A stretch of 64,000 bases of DNA, taken from the NCBI GenBank assembly GCA_011037195.1, contig JAAEAF010001059.1, forward strand, positions 124,001-188,000, written 5' to 3'. Positions 1 to 10,600 of this stretch are shown piece by piece. Below the pieces are notes generated by a model. That model worked only from the letters and a program-made list of their open reading frames with translations. It was not told where the DNA came from and searched no databases. Both the position numbers and the translations under genes were made by a program. The DNA comes from Triatoma infestans (taxonomy: Eukaryota; Arthropoda; Insecta; Hemiptera; Reduviidae). Numbering within the stretch: position 1 is the first letter of the stretch; each line of letters starts with the position of its first letter.

Positions 1-633
1 GTAAAGCCTAATTTTGGTTTGCCTGGATATCAGGATGCTCTTCATAAATTTCATTAAGCAAAGTAGCATCTACATGCGGCTGTGATTCTTTTATGGATCG
101 CCTACAAGTTGCTATTAATGAAGTTAACTTGGGAGCCAACGTAATTAAATTCAATTATTCTCTGGAAGAATAGGAGCCGATTTGCAAATTCTCTCCGGGA
201 GGGCCGGTGCCTCCCTCTCCCAACATACAAATACTTCGTTTTTTCCTCCTTTACAATCAGGCCCATTGATATTGCTGCTTTTTGTAGAGAGATGACTTCA
301 GAAATCTGTAGATCTGAAACATTATTACCTTCTCCAGGGCTAGATTAAAAATTACAGTCCCCATAATACTTTTATAAAATTGAAAAAGTTTGTAATTAAA
401 CTTGGAACAATTTTATTTAGCTCTTACAAAATTATAGGGATGGTGAAGGAATATATATCCCAATGGTTTGTAACAGTTGAAGTGATTACATTCAGATGGG
501 ACCGCCATTATCATTGATTACATTTTTAATTGAATATCACAGATTCTTCAATACCTCCTTAAATCTACTTTTCCGGAGAAATATACATAAAGTGATAAGT
601 ATGTATCTGTGCTATTAACATTTCAAAATTTAA
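1..633. other. AT-rich stretch, nothing recognised
   Basis: Single-copy-looking AT-rich sequence. I see no coding potential, RNA gene or repeat that recurs elsewhere in the window. Confidence 0.5.
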
Positions 634-1345
634 CAAAAAAAAATCTGGTGTGAAATAATCACATAATATCATTCTTCTACTCCAAATAATTAAATTAGAA
701 ACGAAATTCTTTAAAACTACAATGTTTAGAAACTTTTAGTTGGAATAGACCATGAGAAAAAACGTGATACTGGGGATAGACGTATATACACCTAAGTGAT
801 CACAGTGGGCGCCCACATCTCAAGACCATATAGCATCAGTTTAAATTTAAACGTAATAACTGGAGAGGCATCCAGAATCCTTCTAAAATATTTTTTTTTG
901 TTTCTTTTTTGAAAAAATGTTTCATAATAAAGGGGCATGTTTTCAACTTTGCCGTGTGCATTTAAAGTTGAAAGAAAATCGTAAGCCATTTTCGAGAATA
1001 TCGCGAAATACTAAAAAAAAAAAAAAAAAGTAGCTTTCAGTAGAATAATACTTCCGGTTGATGGATTTTGCCCGAAAACTTCGTAGCAGATGCAATGGTA
1101 ACACCTAACGAAATACGAAATTTGAGCTTTTAGCGATTTGTCATTTTTGAGATATTATGTTCACACAGATTCACGCACACATACACACATATTCGCTAAA
1201 AAAAACATTGTTTTCGTACACAGTGGACCTCAGAACATGTATTTCCGGTGAAAACTCAATTTCAAAAATTTGAACCAATCGCAAAACTTCATTTTTACAA
1301 GAATTTAAGTGAAAGCAAAAATCGTAGGAGCCATTTCTGTGAAAA
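634..1345 (+). repeat. Family C interspersed repeat, copy 1
   Basis: Starts with the family's terminal signature TCTGGTGTGAAA near 644 and continues through the conserved internal blocks (ACTTCCGGTTGA near 1051, a CA-rich patch near 1155-1190, GGTGAAAACTCA near 1238). The same blocks in the same order recur at about 20.6-21.6, 22-23.5, 25, 26 and 47 kb. No open reading frame is conserved between copies, so I treat it as non-coding. A further fragment of the family (ACTTTCTGGTTGATCG) lies near 1546. Confidence 0.6.
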
Positions 1346-1683
1346 TTACCAAATGTCTAAAGTGTTTATTCTGTAATATCGCTTTTGCGATTAATCGATC
1401 TTTCTTTTTTTTTCAATTTAGGCTTCTAGTCCAAGCTCTTCAAAATATATAAGTTATAGAACCATCAATGTTTTTATAGATAAAGCGTACTACTAAATAA
1501 CTTCAAGAAAATCCAGACAAACTAAAACAATAATTCCGTCAAGTCACACTTTCTGGTTGATCGATTTTGTTAGAATCCTTAATTTCATAATATGCGGTTG
1601 TGGTGCTTTTACATAATATTAAGTTGAGCTGCTACGATTTTTTTGTTTATAAGATATTTTGATCAGAACTCAAGGTTTATGTT

Positions 1684-1900
1684 AAGGAAGGGATTAACTC
1701 AGTGGTAGCGCGCTAGGGTAGCAACGTGGAAGTTCGTGAACAGCAGTGCTGCCTTCAGCTTTTATAAAGAGAAGGACAGTGTTTTCACCTTTTCTGTAAG
1801 GAGAGAACACTATCTAAAGACCAGCAGTGCACTGAGAAGGCTCCGGGCACTAATGATTATAGGTGTTGACGCGCCTTAAATTAAAAAAAAAAAAAATATG
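1684..1900 (+). repeat. SINE-1, tRNA-derived short retroposon
   Basis: Begins with an A-box-like TTAACTCAGTGGTAGCG, has a degenerate B-box region near 1730 and ends GACGCGCCTTAAATT followed by an oligo(A) tail at 1884-1896. The conserved body GCACTGAGAAGGCTCCGGGC recurs in at least seven other places in both orientations. The pol III boxes point to a tRNA-like promoter head. The body matches no family I can name. Confidence 0.75.
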
Positions 1901-2029
1901 TTTAACTTGATTTTAACGGAATAAACTTATTATAATTCGTGTACTACTCAAAAGCCAATTATTATTGTTTTTATGGTCCTTTTAAATCGACATCCACATT
2001 TACACCCAAGCTTTACTTAGAGCAAAAGT

Positions 2030-2290
2030 CAGTTTTTTTTTAAAGGAAAAGCTCCAATTTGTTCCAGGCATAACGGAGCATTTCAATAGATGCATTTCTG
2101 GGTCTGCCTTCGGATATACAGCTTTGACATGCACTTCAAACTTGTAATACTGCACAGAGGGGCTCGGAAGCATGGATTGTCAATATTAGGCCGTTTCTAT
2201 GTGGTACGCAAGCGCCAGAAAAATTCGATCCGGTGAAAACTCTATATCGATAATATGCACGATACTAATACTCCCTCCTATAAAAAAAAA
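2030..2290 (+). repeat. Family C fragment (3' part)
   Basis: The end block GGTGAAAACTCTATATCGATAA followed by CACGATACTAATACTCCCTCC corresponds to the right end of family C. The left part is diverged. Confidence 0.4.
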
Positions 2291-2809
2291 AAGAAGTAAA
2301 TATGCTGAATTTTATAATTAAAAATCCAATCGATTAATATAACACAGACACATACACATTCATAGAATTTAATCGTTTGTATTGATTCACATTGCTTGCC
2401 AGCTGGTAAAAAAAAAAAATGGTTATTAATAAATACTGACCTTTGTAATTTTATTGAAAATGAAATTCTTTAAATATAAAATAAACAAATTCATATTTCA
2501 AATGAAATTCCTCTTCAATATAGAATTTAACTAGTACATATAATAAAAGTATTCTATTTCACATTATATATATATAAACACCGAGTTAAATTTATTATTC
2601 CCTAAAGGTACTCATGTATCATATTTTATGTAATATGAGACTTACGCGACTTTAAATCATACTTCTAATATAATATCATTCCCTTAATAAATAGCATAAT
2701 ACTCTGAGAAATAGAGATATTTAGTTTTAACATTCTCTTACTCCTAAGTAAAGAAGTGTTTGTTGGATTCGTGAGGTCCTCGCTGTCCAAAAAAACTCTC
2801 TGTGAAGTA
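2291..2809. other. AT-rich spacer
   Basis: AT-rich DNA with a short TA repeat near 2565-2575. Nothing else recognised before the mariner terminal repeat. Confidence 0.5.
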
Positions 2810-3363
2810 CGAGGATCATTCAATAAGTAACGAAACAAATCGCTATAGCTCAAAAACGAATTATTTATCCAATACAAAACTTTGGCTACTTTATAATAGT
2901 CCCTAGTAACATTTATACACTTGTCTCATCCTTCTTGTAATTTGTGTATATACCTCTAGCATAAAATTCTTTGGGTTGATCTCGATTTTTTTACCATTTG
3001 CACCTGATTTTTAACTTCTTCTTTGGATTGAAAACGTTTCCCACGTATAACCTCTTTAAGTGGTCCAAACAAATGAAAATCCTATGGGGCGAGGTCAGGA
3101 CTGTAAGGGGAATGTGGAACTTTTCTTCTACCCTACTTTTTGAAGTGTTTTTTGAGTTAACTGTGCCGTGCTTAGGCGCGCGTTATCAAGAGTCCACGAC
3201 GTTTCGTTCGAATGGCAGGCCTTACTTTGTTTGCAAACATATCACTCTAATACTGGCTGTTGATGGTTCATTGACCTTAGAGAAAGTCACAATGAATAGG
3301 CCCCTGCAAATTCCAGAATACTGTAAGCATGACTTTACCTGCAGACGGCTTGGTCTTGAATTT

Positions 3364-4000
3364 TTTTTTTTTTTCTTGCAACGCTGATTTTTGTTGGCAT
3401 CAAATCATTCGCTGGCGAGCATTCCAATAAAGGGCAGTCAGCCACTGCACCAGGTCACTGAATTTTGAATTGTATTCATCGCGAGCATCTTTGAGTGAAG
3501 AACATTCCAACAGATGCTCGCTCGTCATCTCCGAATAGGGATCGTTACATAAAGGGCATATGGAGCTGTCCATGAGCCCCCAAACGAGGCAAAGGCTTCT
3601 GCAAGTAGTCCTGACCAGTCAACATTCGAAAGTTAGCCACCCCGACTCCTCTGGGCAGGTCCGGCTGGATTCGACCTTTTGGCATCGAAAGGGCACGTAC
3701 CTTTTATCCTGGACGGCTTCTGATCTCTCCCGTATTGATTGGTGACTAAATTTAGTGCGTATAAGGCACTTAGCTGTTTCAAGAGAAACATCTAAGTCAG
3801 GTTGAGGGAGCAATAAACCTTTCTTTGCCAATTCATTGGCCCTCTCGTTTCCACTCACTCCATAGTGGCTTGCCACCCACTGAAAGACCAACTCATGCCC
3901 TGACGATTGAAGGAGCCTGCTGATTTGTAGTAGGTGCAGCCACAATACACGAACAGCCACTGAGGCACAGTCGCTGGAACTAGTCACCGTAATGAAGACG
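3364..4000 (-). mobile_element. 5'-truncated RNase H-type LINE inside the mariner
   Basis: A minus-strand non-LTR retrotransposon tail. Its oligo(A) tail appears as a T run at 3361-3374. It is flanked by GGTCTTGAATTT at 3352-3363 and again at 4001-4012, a 12-bp target-site duplication cut from the transposase. Coding content: the end of an RNase H domain (WVASHYGVSGNERANELAKK) and then, after a frameshift, a Cys-Cys-His-Cys finger (CPLCNDP...HLLEC) and a terminal W-N-A-R-Q-R-M. It is 5' truncated within RNase H. The same family appears at 55.4 kb. Confidence 0.92.
3619..4000 (-). pseudogene. LINE RNase H domain fragment
   Basis: Carries the last RNase H blocks, including WVASHYGVSGNERANELA; the family's final catalytic Asp is replaced by Asn (ERAN instead of ERAD). 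The open frame runs across the insertion junction into the mariner, so its apparent N-terminus is not genuine LINE protein. A frameshift near 3610-3630 separates it from the Cys-His finger. Confidence 0.85.
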
Positions 4001-4726
4001 GGTCTTGAATTTCTTTCGAGTGGGAGAACCCGTATGCTTCCACTCAAGGCTTTTCGCTTAGACTCCCACTCAAAATAGTGTATCCCTGTTTCATCACGTG
4101 TTACAATTCTTCTGAAAAATTCTTTTCAATTAAACATCGTTCTTTCACTGTTGACGTATTATTTGAAATCTGATTTCTTTATGGGAGTCCATGAAGTTGT
4201 CTTGGAACCTATCTCGCACAAGTTTTCTTGTCCTGCAGCTTATTCTGAATATTGGTATGGACAGTTCCAACAATTGCGTGCACTTTTTCAGCTATCAGTT
4301 CATCCGTAATACGCTTGTCCTTAATTAACGCGTTAATGCGAGGGAGGAAGTTGCGACTTCAACCGGTCGTCCACTTCGTTGCACGTCACAGACACTTACA
4401 CGGCCATTTTAAAATGTTCTATTCATTTGTAAACGTTCGAACGGTTCAAAGAATTATTCCCCTACACTTTCCACATTCTTTCGTGGATTTTACTACGTTT
4501 GATACCCTCTTCAACTAAAAATCTCATCACTGAACGTTGTTCTTCTGAGGTGCAATGCTCGAGCAGAATCGCCATTATTAACTGAATACATTTGAGGTTA
4601 TGCTTACCAAATATTTTCGAACAGCTGATGAAAAACTAAGTACAAGGATGCCAACTTTGTATTGATTAAACAAACCATTTCTGAGCTACAGCAATTTGTC
4701 TCGTTACTTATTGAATGACCTTCGTA

Positions 4727-4729
4727 TAT

Positions 4730-4760
<31 letters not shown>

Positions 4761-5891
4761 TTATGTTACCGGCAAAACTAGATTTCAGTTCGAACCAATT
4801 TTACCGAAGGCAACTAGTTTATTCAACACTTGTTAAGATCTACTAGTTTATACTGATAATAAAATTCACACTTTAGGATGAACAAATATCGCCTAGGTCT
4901 AGGCTAAACTGATTCAGCCGTTGTAAGTGAGAAAATAAACATTAGGGATCGTGTTAATGCGGGTAAATCCCCTTCCGCGCCACTTTATATCCCGCTTTAA
5001 GTATTCTTCCCATTACGGGTCGTCGTGTTGTGATTTGTACCGTTGTAGTGAAGTTTAAATATTAACCTTTTTTAACTCATAGTTTAAAAGTTTTGTGTTG
5101 TTTATATTATGTTGAAATAATTGGATGATCTATTGTCTAGCTATCAACGTGATCACTGCATGTAGAAAACGGTTTCTGTGTGAAATACTATTCTATTTAT
5201 GATCATATTTTCTTAGACAATTATTTGAAATCAGTTTTTTTGATTTGAAGTCTCTGATAATTAAAAAGGATTAAAAAAAGAAACATTGATCAGTTTTATT
5301 GTTTTTAAGAAAATAAAAATAAATATACTTCTGGTGAAAGGTTTATAAGATATAAATAAATTAGAAAACTTCGCTTTTAAATGTAAAAAAAAGAAAAAAA
5401 AAAAGGATCAAATCTGTAGAAAATCTTTTCAGGATAGTTAATAAATATGGTTGGTAATTATCTCGGTTTTTAATTAGTGGAGAAGATCCATTGCATCTCT
5501 GTTTAATTAACCTCTTTTGTAATAGCATTCAAAACTAATTACCGTTAATTGTATATTAAATTATACAAAAAAAAAAAGAAAAAAAAAGCCTATTGAATTT
5601 GTGGTAGCCAAACAATAATGAACTTCCTATTCTATTTTTTAAACTTTTACTGTGATGTTATTTGTTTTATTTTAAGTTAGTAGCCTACAAATTATTCTAT
5701 AATAACTGAGGCAAAGTTAATACACTCAAAAGCTCTTAAAACTATTAATTTATTGAACTTTATAGAAAAAAAATCTGGCCACTCATTCTAACTCCTTCCT
5801 ACTCCTGGTATACAATTTATATATATTATATATATATAATTACATAATATTTTGTATACATATATATATATCTATATATATATATAATATA
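4727..5891. other. AT-rich spacer with TA microsatellites
   Basis: Contains TA repeats at about 4729-4755 and 5817-5893. Otherwise AT-rich with homopolymer runs and no recognisable gene. Confidence 0.55.
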
Positions 5892-6130
5892 TGTCCTCAC
5901 GCGTTGGTCTTGTGGCTAGCGAACTCGCCTTTCGTGCGAAAATTCAGGGTTCGATTCCCGAGCTGGCAAAGTCGGTGTTGACAGAGCACCGTGATAAAAA
6001 GGGTAAAGCTACAGTTAGTAGCACCCTAGGTATCGAAGGTCGGAATTAAACGGCGTGGGTACTGCGGCGTGCCCCCATTCAAATCGCCATCTGACAAGCC
6101 TTGGCCCATCATGGGTCGTTGCGGCAAAGG
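5892..6130 (+). repeat. SINE-3, tRNA-derived short retroposon
   Basis: Head CTCACGCGTTGGTCTTGTGGCTAGCG resembles an A box. GGGTTCGATTCC near 5948 is a near-consensus B box. The body runs through GGCGTGGGTACTGCGGCGTG and ends CCTTGGCCCATCATGGGTCGTTGCGG. Antisense copies occur at 50.9/52.0, 54.7 and 63.9 kb. The head resembles a tRNA but is followed by unrelated body sequence, so it is a SINE rather than a tRNA gene. Confidence 0.8.
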
Positions 6131-7425
6131 TATATATAATACACGAATTATATTAAATTATATTATATATATAATGTCAAATTTTCTTTAAACATTAAAT
6201 TTTGTCCTAATTCATTTGTCATAAATATATCATGAACATAAAAACATAAATATATCTGTGTGGGGAAAGGATACCAACCTATCTGTAATGGAATCGTTTG
6301 ATGTGATTCCTGATGTCTTGAAGAGGGCGGAAGTTAGTTGAGAGATTTTGGAAGTTAGTGCATCGAATTATTAATACGGATTTTATAAAAATAAACTGTA
6401 TTTTAACAATAATTTTCACGTATAAATGGTAACTAATAACTAGCAAAATACAGGAATAAATAGAAGATAAATAAGTAATAAATTAGAATGATAAAATAAA
6501 CGAACTAAGATGCACTACTAAAAGATAACAAGTTTAAATGAAACTGTGTATAGTCGCGTAAACTGCTGCTCGTGTATATGGACGTGCTTGTATCGTCGTA
6601 TAAGATATAATGATCCTCTCGTTGTATATGATAAGAGTTTATATATCGGTGTTGGCCACACTCATACCAAAACATCTGTCCTAGTGTGCGACCTTGTGCG
6701 ACCTTCGTAGTTTGCTAACCTTATTTAGGTCAGTGGCCAACCTTATCGATGCTTGCTTTGATGTAAAATATTGAAAAAGGCTTTGTTGTTTGTTTGGCCG
6801 GCATTGTTTTGAAGACGGCGCCTGCTAGGTCGCTGGTTATAAATTACCCTTTTATTACTGCCATCCTTTGTTAAGATAGCAGCTGGCTGGAACCACTTTG
6901 ACATTGGCATGACTTTCCATGTCATTACACCACCTTCATCCATTTTCTCCACAAATAGCTCATTTTTTTTTTCCATTTTTTATTTTGTTAGGATACCAAA
7001 CAATATTAAAGTCCCAATTTCAACCATTGTATTAATGTGTTGCCAGACAATTTCTGTGAGAAGTCTCACCAAGAATTTGAATCTTTCTTCAACCGATCGT
7101 AAAATTCGGCGATATATTCAAAATGCCGTAAGTTTGGTATAATTTATATGCAACAAGAGCACTACCAATTTGGTTTTCATGAAGAAAGAACTACTTTCAT
7201 CAATGAATTACTAACAAAGTAATTCTTTCTGATTTTGAATTTAGATAGGATCTAATTTTTTTTTAATATTAGATATCACAATCAACAGCACAATCAATTT
7301 GGTAACTCTCAAGAGGAAGACTGATTATAGTCGGTACATTTTCCTCTAGTTCGCCTTCAATTTTGGTAATGCGTACGTGATATTCTTATTCAGTGCTGGC
7401 ATCTGGAGGAAAAATTAGAATCAGC
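6131..7425. other. AT-rich spacer; one unassigned short ORF
   Basis: A 77-codon minus-strand ORF at 6743-6976 contains a non-random-looking stretch (WFQPAAILTKDGSNKRVIYN) but I cannot assign it to a family. The rest is AT-rich. Confidence 0.4.
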
Positions 7426-7430
7426 ATCAT

Positions 7431-8240
7431 ATGCTGCATTTTTTAAAATATATATCAAAAGTCTGTTTGTATAGTGATAATAGATTGCCAAAGGTAGTGG
7501 GTACTTTAATGGCACAACGGAAGCTCTTTTGGTTTAAGGAATGGCTTGATTTAGCCATTAATGGCTTGAATTGTATCATAGAGAACTCCTTTAGTTCTCT
7601 AGAATACTGCATTAAACAGATAGAGAAACTTCTAGAAACTATAAAGGCAAACGCGACCAACGAATTTCTATTAAAAGTGCAGGACGCTCAGTACCACCTA
7701 TATACAAAGAACTATTGCCAGTAAAGTATCCCTATATCAATGATGAAAATAATGCAGACATTATAAGAATAGTTTTTAAAATAAGGGGGGGACTTACTGA
7801 ATTTAAATTATAATGCTTGGGATCCTGATAGCATTCATATCTGTTCCCTATGCAATAGAAATGAGATAGAGGACACCATTCACTTTAGGGCAATATGTCC
7901 TATATTAGAATCTATTAGAAGAAGGTACTTCGGAAAGGACGTAATCTCAAAAGGAGAACTAGTTAGTTTGATGATAGCTGAAAATATAAAACCAATGTAT
8001 AATTATGCAAAGCTTTAGAATATAGGAAAGCGAAAATGGAAAATATAATTTAATTTATTTTTCTTTTATTTTGTTTTTGTTATTTTATTTTTGTCTTTTA
8101 TATTATAATTACCACGCCAAACTCCTGGCAGACGGCTGTTGTATTCAGCCATTGCTGTAATGTTTTATGTTTGTATCTGTAAAGTTTTGTAAGTTTATAT
8201 TTTTTATAATAAAGCAAAATATTCATTCATTCATTCATCA
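7431..8240 (+). mobile_element. LINE C-terminal fragment with (ATTC)n tail
   Basis: The frame at 7431-7724 reads as the region upstream of a LINE Cys-His finger. After a frameshift the reading continues KYPYINDENNADIIRI and HICSLCNRNEIEDTIHFRAICP, a clear CxxC-H-C finger typical of LINE ORF2 C-termini, then RRRYFGKD. The 3' end carries ATTCATTCATTCATTC at 8220-8237, a simple-repeat tail rather than poly(A). 5' truncated and frameshifted; not active. Confidence 0.82.
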
Positions 8241-8322
8241 TATGAAGAAGACTTAACAAATTAATAAAACAATTAAGATGCTTCAGAGACATTTTCCGTG
8301 GTAGCCTGCTTCATTTTGTGGT

Positions 8323-8360
8323 TATCGACCGGTTTCGGGCGTTCGCCCATCTTCAGGATG
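8323..8360 (-). ncRNA. Hammerhead ribozyme-like motif, A1 left arm
   Basis: Minus strand: stem I CATC, core CTGAAGA, extra T, hairpin GGGC-GAAC-GCCC, GAAA, palindromic stem III (A-CC/GG-T), cleavage base C, then GATA completing three pairs of stem I. All invariant core positions are present. The extra base after A9 is non-canonical. Confidence 0.6.
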
Positions 8361-8558
8361 CGTTCTTCAGACAGTGTGCCAACACAGACTCGTACAGAGA
8401 CTTAGTTTCACACTAACTGAGGTGTTTTTTAAATACTACTTTTTACTTACTTAAACTTACTTACTTACTTAAATACTACTGAGTATTTAAAAAACACCTC
8501 AGTTAGTGTGAAACTAAGTCTCTGTACGAGTCTGTGTTGGCACACTGTCTGAAAAACG

Positions 8559-8596
8559 CATCCTGAAGATGGGCGAACGCCCGAAACCGGTCGATG
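8559..8596 (+). ncRNA. Hammerhead ribozyme-like motif, A1 right arm
   Basis: CATC (stem I 5' strand), CTGAAGA (8563-8569), one extra T, hairpin GGGC-GAAC-GCCC (8571-8582), GAAA (8583-8586), CCGGTC with predicted cleavage after C8592, then GATG (8593-8596) pairing perfectly with CATC. Stem III is only 3 bp and palindromic, as in retroelement hammerheads that work best as dimers. Activity is inferred, not shown. Confidence 0.65.
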
Positions 8597-8683
8597 ACCA
8601 CAAAATGAAGCAGGCTACCACGGAAAATGTCTCTGATGCTTTCCAGCTCTGCGGAACCAACCACCACAACAAATTAAGATGCT

Positions 8684-9689
8684 CTTTATTATGAATTTAA
8701 AATGACCGTTGAATTTCCACTTTTCAAAAAATAAAAATAAAAAAAGATACATTAAGTAAAATAACGTTTAAAAAACAAAAACAAAAATACATATAACCAA
8801 AGGCATAATTAATTACAACAAAATAATCTTAAGTGCAGAAACATTAAATTTTATTGATAGTCATAAATACAAATCACATACTTAACAAAAATAATTATTG
8901 ACTAAAATCAATTAATACCTAAGTTGAAGGAATGGTAAACATAATTAAATAGAAACTTTCGGAAACACCTTGAAACAGAAATTTTTACTTTATAATATTG
9001 TTAAATATCATTGCAAAGAAAGGATAGAAAAAGTATAAATGGATAAGTCCAAAGGACTGACCTTTTGTATTTGAGGGTTAAACAGGGAAGTTATAAAATG
9101 GTAAAAAGGGAAAACTGGTAAAGAAATGTATGCTTCAACTCTATTTTTTTTTTTTGTAATATTTCTACAAAAAAACAAAACATATTTTTTATCATAAAAA
9201 ACAAATAAATTCAAAGAAAAAGGAAAAAAAAATGGCGATACTAAAAATAAATAAACAAAAACGAAATAAAGAGTTAAAGAATCAATGTGATGTATTTGTG
9301 GGAAATAAGAACAAAATATATAATATATATAGTTCAATATATATATATATATATATAGTATAATATATATATTGTACGTATGGAAAATATAGATCAAACC
9401 CTGTATCTTTTTGGTCAGTTTTGTAAAGCAACCCTAGTTTCCTTTCTGCCCTCAATAATTCACCATTGTCCCTTTTCTTACCATAAATTAGGACCTTTCC
9501 ACTGTTTTTCCATTTGGTTACAAATAAATATTCTCACTATAACCGCTTTTACAAATATATTTGGTTGAAAAAGGTTTTATTTAAGTATCTTGTTTCAAAC
9601 ACGAATATTTTGCAGAATAAATTCAAGATTATTTATTTAGTTTCTCAATAAATTCTTAGCAATAGGAATAATGTTGAAAATGGATTTTG
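8684..9689. other. AT-rich spacer
   Basis: Very AT-rich with a TA repeat at about 9320-9371. The ORF at 9008-9397 is low-complexity (Tyr/Ile/Phe-rich) and overlaps the TA repeat; I do not consider it a gene. Confidence 0.55.
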
Positions 9690-9727
9690 AGGTTCGGTCA
9701 AACAAAAGAACTCTTTTTTAAATTTCT

Positions 9728-9764
9728 ACCGACGTTTCGGCAAATTTATTACCTTCTTCAGGGT
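9728..9764 (-). ncRNA. Hammerhead-like motif in the Penelope-like terminal region
   Basis: Minus strand: ACC, CTGAAGA, extra A, stem II GGT...GCC with an AT-rich loop, GAAA, CGTC (cleavage base C), GGT. Stem I has three G-C/A-U pairs. Hammerhead motifs in Penelope-like terminal repeats are established knowledge; the assignment here is from the visible core. Confidence 0.65.
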
Positions 9765-10219
9765 CTGTACAAAGGTTGAAATACATATCAAAAATAGGAC
9801 CAACAGAAAATATGAACTTAAACTAAATATTTCCAGAATAAAAATTTAAACTAAACAATATAAAATAAACTAATTACAAAATATGATATATATAGAGTAC
9901 AATTAAATTTATTTTAAATTATTGTAGGCAGATCAATATTAAACTAAATCGCAACTATTAATTAATACTAATAGAAAAATAAACATAAAAAAATATAAAA
10001 TATATATATATATATATGTGTGTGGCATATATGAGTACAGTATGAAAATAAATTAGGAAATGTACTTACAAAAATTTTTTAGTGAGAATTCCAGTAGTAA
10101 TTAATAATCTAGTATAACCTGTGACATATCATCACCAAGTGTTACGGACATTGGATGGGTCAAGGTTTATAAAGGGCTAGGAGAGGGGATGGGAAAACCG
10201 TGTCTTAGTCTGTATGTCG

Positions 10220-10600
10220 TTTTGGAAATTCCAGGAGATTGTTATAGCTGAGGGATAGGTTTTTGGTGTCTGTTCTAAAATTAATAGAAAATTTATCTTT
10301 TTTAATATAAATCATTTCCAATATATTTCTTTTTTTATTATTATTATTGATGGAGAGAATTTTGGTGTTTTCTATGTCAAATTCGTGTTTGTATTGTATG
10401 CAGTGTTTCGTTAGTGCTGTAGTCGTGTCAGTCGGTTTTTTAGTTTTACAGTCGTATTTATGTTGGTACAGTCTATTTTTTAAATATTGAGATGTTTGTC
10501 CTATGTACGTACCTGCGCATTGTAAACAATTTATTTTATAAATTATATCTGATAATAAAGTTGTGGGTGTGGGGTCTTTTAGTTTAGTGGGGTCAATCCT
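10220..10600 (-). pseudogene. GIY-YIG endonuclease domain of a Penelope-like element
   Basis: Reading the minus strand from about 10555 gives DIIYKINCLQCAGTYIGQTS, followed by LKNRLYQHKYDC, KKPTDTTALTKHC and EFDIENTKIL. The GTYIGQT block with its preceding CxxC pair and following R...H motif is the Penelope-type GIY-YIG nuclease signature. The frame continues to a stop near 10218. No start is present because the upstream reverse transcriptase has been lost. Confidence 0.88.

Larger units (their letters stand above)
2990..4600 (-). pseudogene. Mariner transposase pseudogene
   Basis: Read on the minus strand, fragments match the mariner family in order: a linker with KRITDELIAEKVHAI and KTCARWVPRQL near 4180-4330, the first catalytic block TRDET near 4105, ESKRK and EWKHTGSPTRKKFKT around 4015-4070, then after the inserted LINE the continuation KPSAGKVMLTVFW (3315-3351), a DNAR second-Asp motif with ARPH changed to ARLS, and finally a stop codon inside DLAP-x-DFHLF. 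The DETW tryptophan is replaced by Gly. Several frameshifts separate the blocks, so no full-length protein can be made. Confidence 0.88.
2810..4724 (-). mobile_element. Mariner DNA transposon, decayed, with nested LINE
   Basis: About 75-bp terminal inverted repeats bound this element: the left begins CGAGGATCATTCAATAAGTA, the right (reverse complement) begins CGAAGGTCATTCAATAAGTA, and each is followed by a TA dinucleotide (2808-2809 and 4725-4726), the standard mariner target duplication. Between them lies a minus-strand transposase pseudogene. The N-terminal helix-turn-helix part lies near 4190-4400, the first catalytic Asp (motif TRDET) near 4105, a DNAR second-Asp motif near 3180, and a DLAP-stop-DFHLF third-Asp motif near 3090. 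Frameshifts and stops are scattered through it. Removing the LINE at 3364-4012 would bring the transposase halves back together. Confidence 0.92.
8283..8671 (+). mobile_element. Foldback element A1 with two hammerhead-like motifs
   Basis: Two inverted arms of roughly 170-190 bp meet near 8450-8475, so the unit would fold into one long hairpin. It is flanked by AATTAAGATGCT at 8271-8282 and 8672-8683, a perfect 12-bp target-site duplication. The left arm starts at TCAGAGACATTTTCCG. The right arm extends about 30 bp further, ending CTGCGGAACCAACCACCACAAC. Each arm holds a hammerhead-like core (separate entries). No protein is encoded. Confidence 0.88.

Noticed and set aside
2998..3387. 129-codon plus-strand protein
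   Set aside because: It is antisense to the mariner transposase pseudogene; the family match is on the minus strand.
5892..6130. tRNA gene
   Set aside because: A- and B-box-like motifs are present but are followed by a long conserved body shared with other dispersed copies; it is a tRNA-derived SINE. The same applies at 21.64, 46.58 and 54.7 kb.
6743..6976. Small host protein on the minus strand
   Set aside because: 77 codons with no recognisable domain and no support from splice sites or neighbours.
7427..7660. Minus-strand ORF at the LINE tail
   Set aside because: Shadow of the plus-strand LINE ORF2 fragment, whose CxxC-H-C finger follows in the plus orientation.
9008..9397. 129-codon hydrophobic protein
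   Set aside because: Tyr/Ile/Phe low-complexity sequence from a TA microsatellite and AT-rich DNA.
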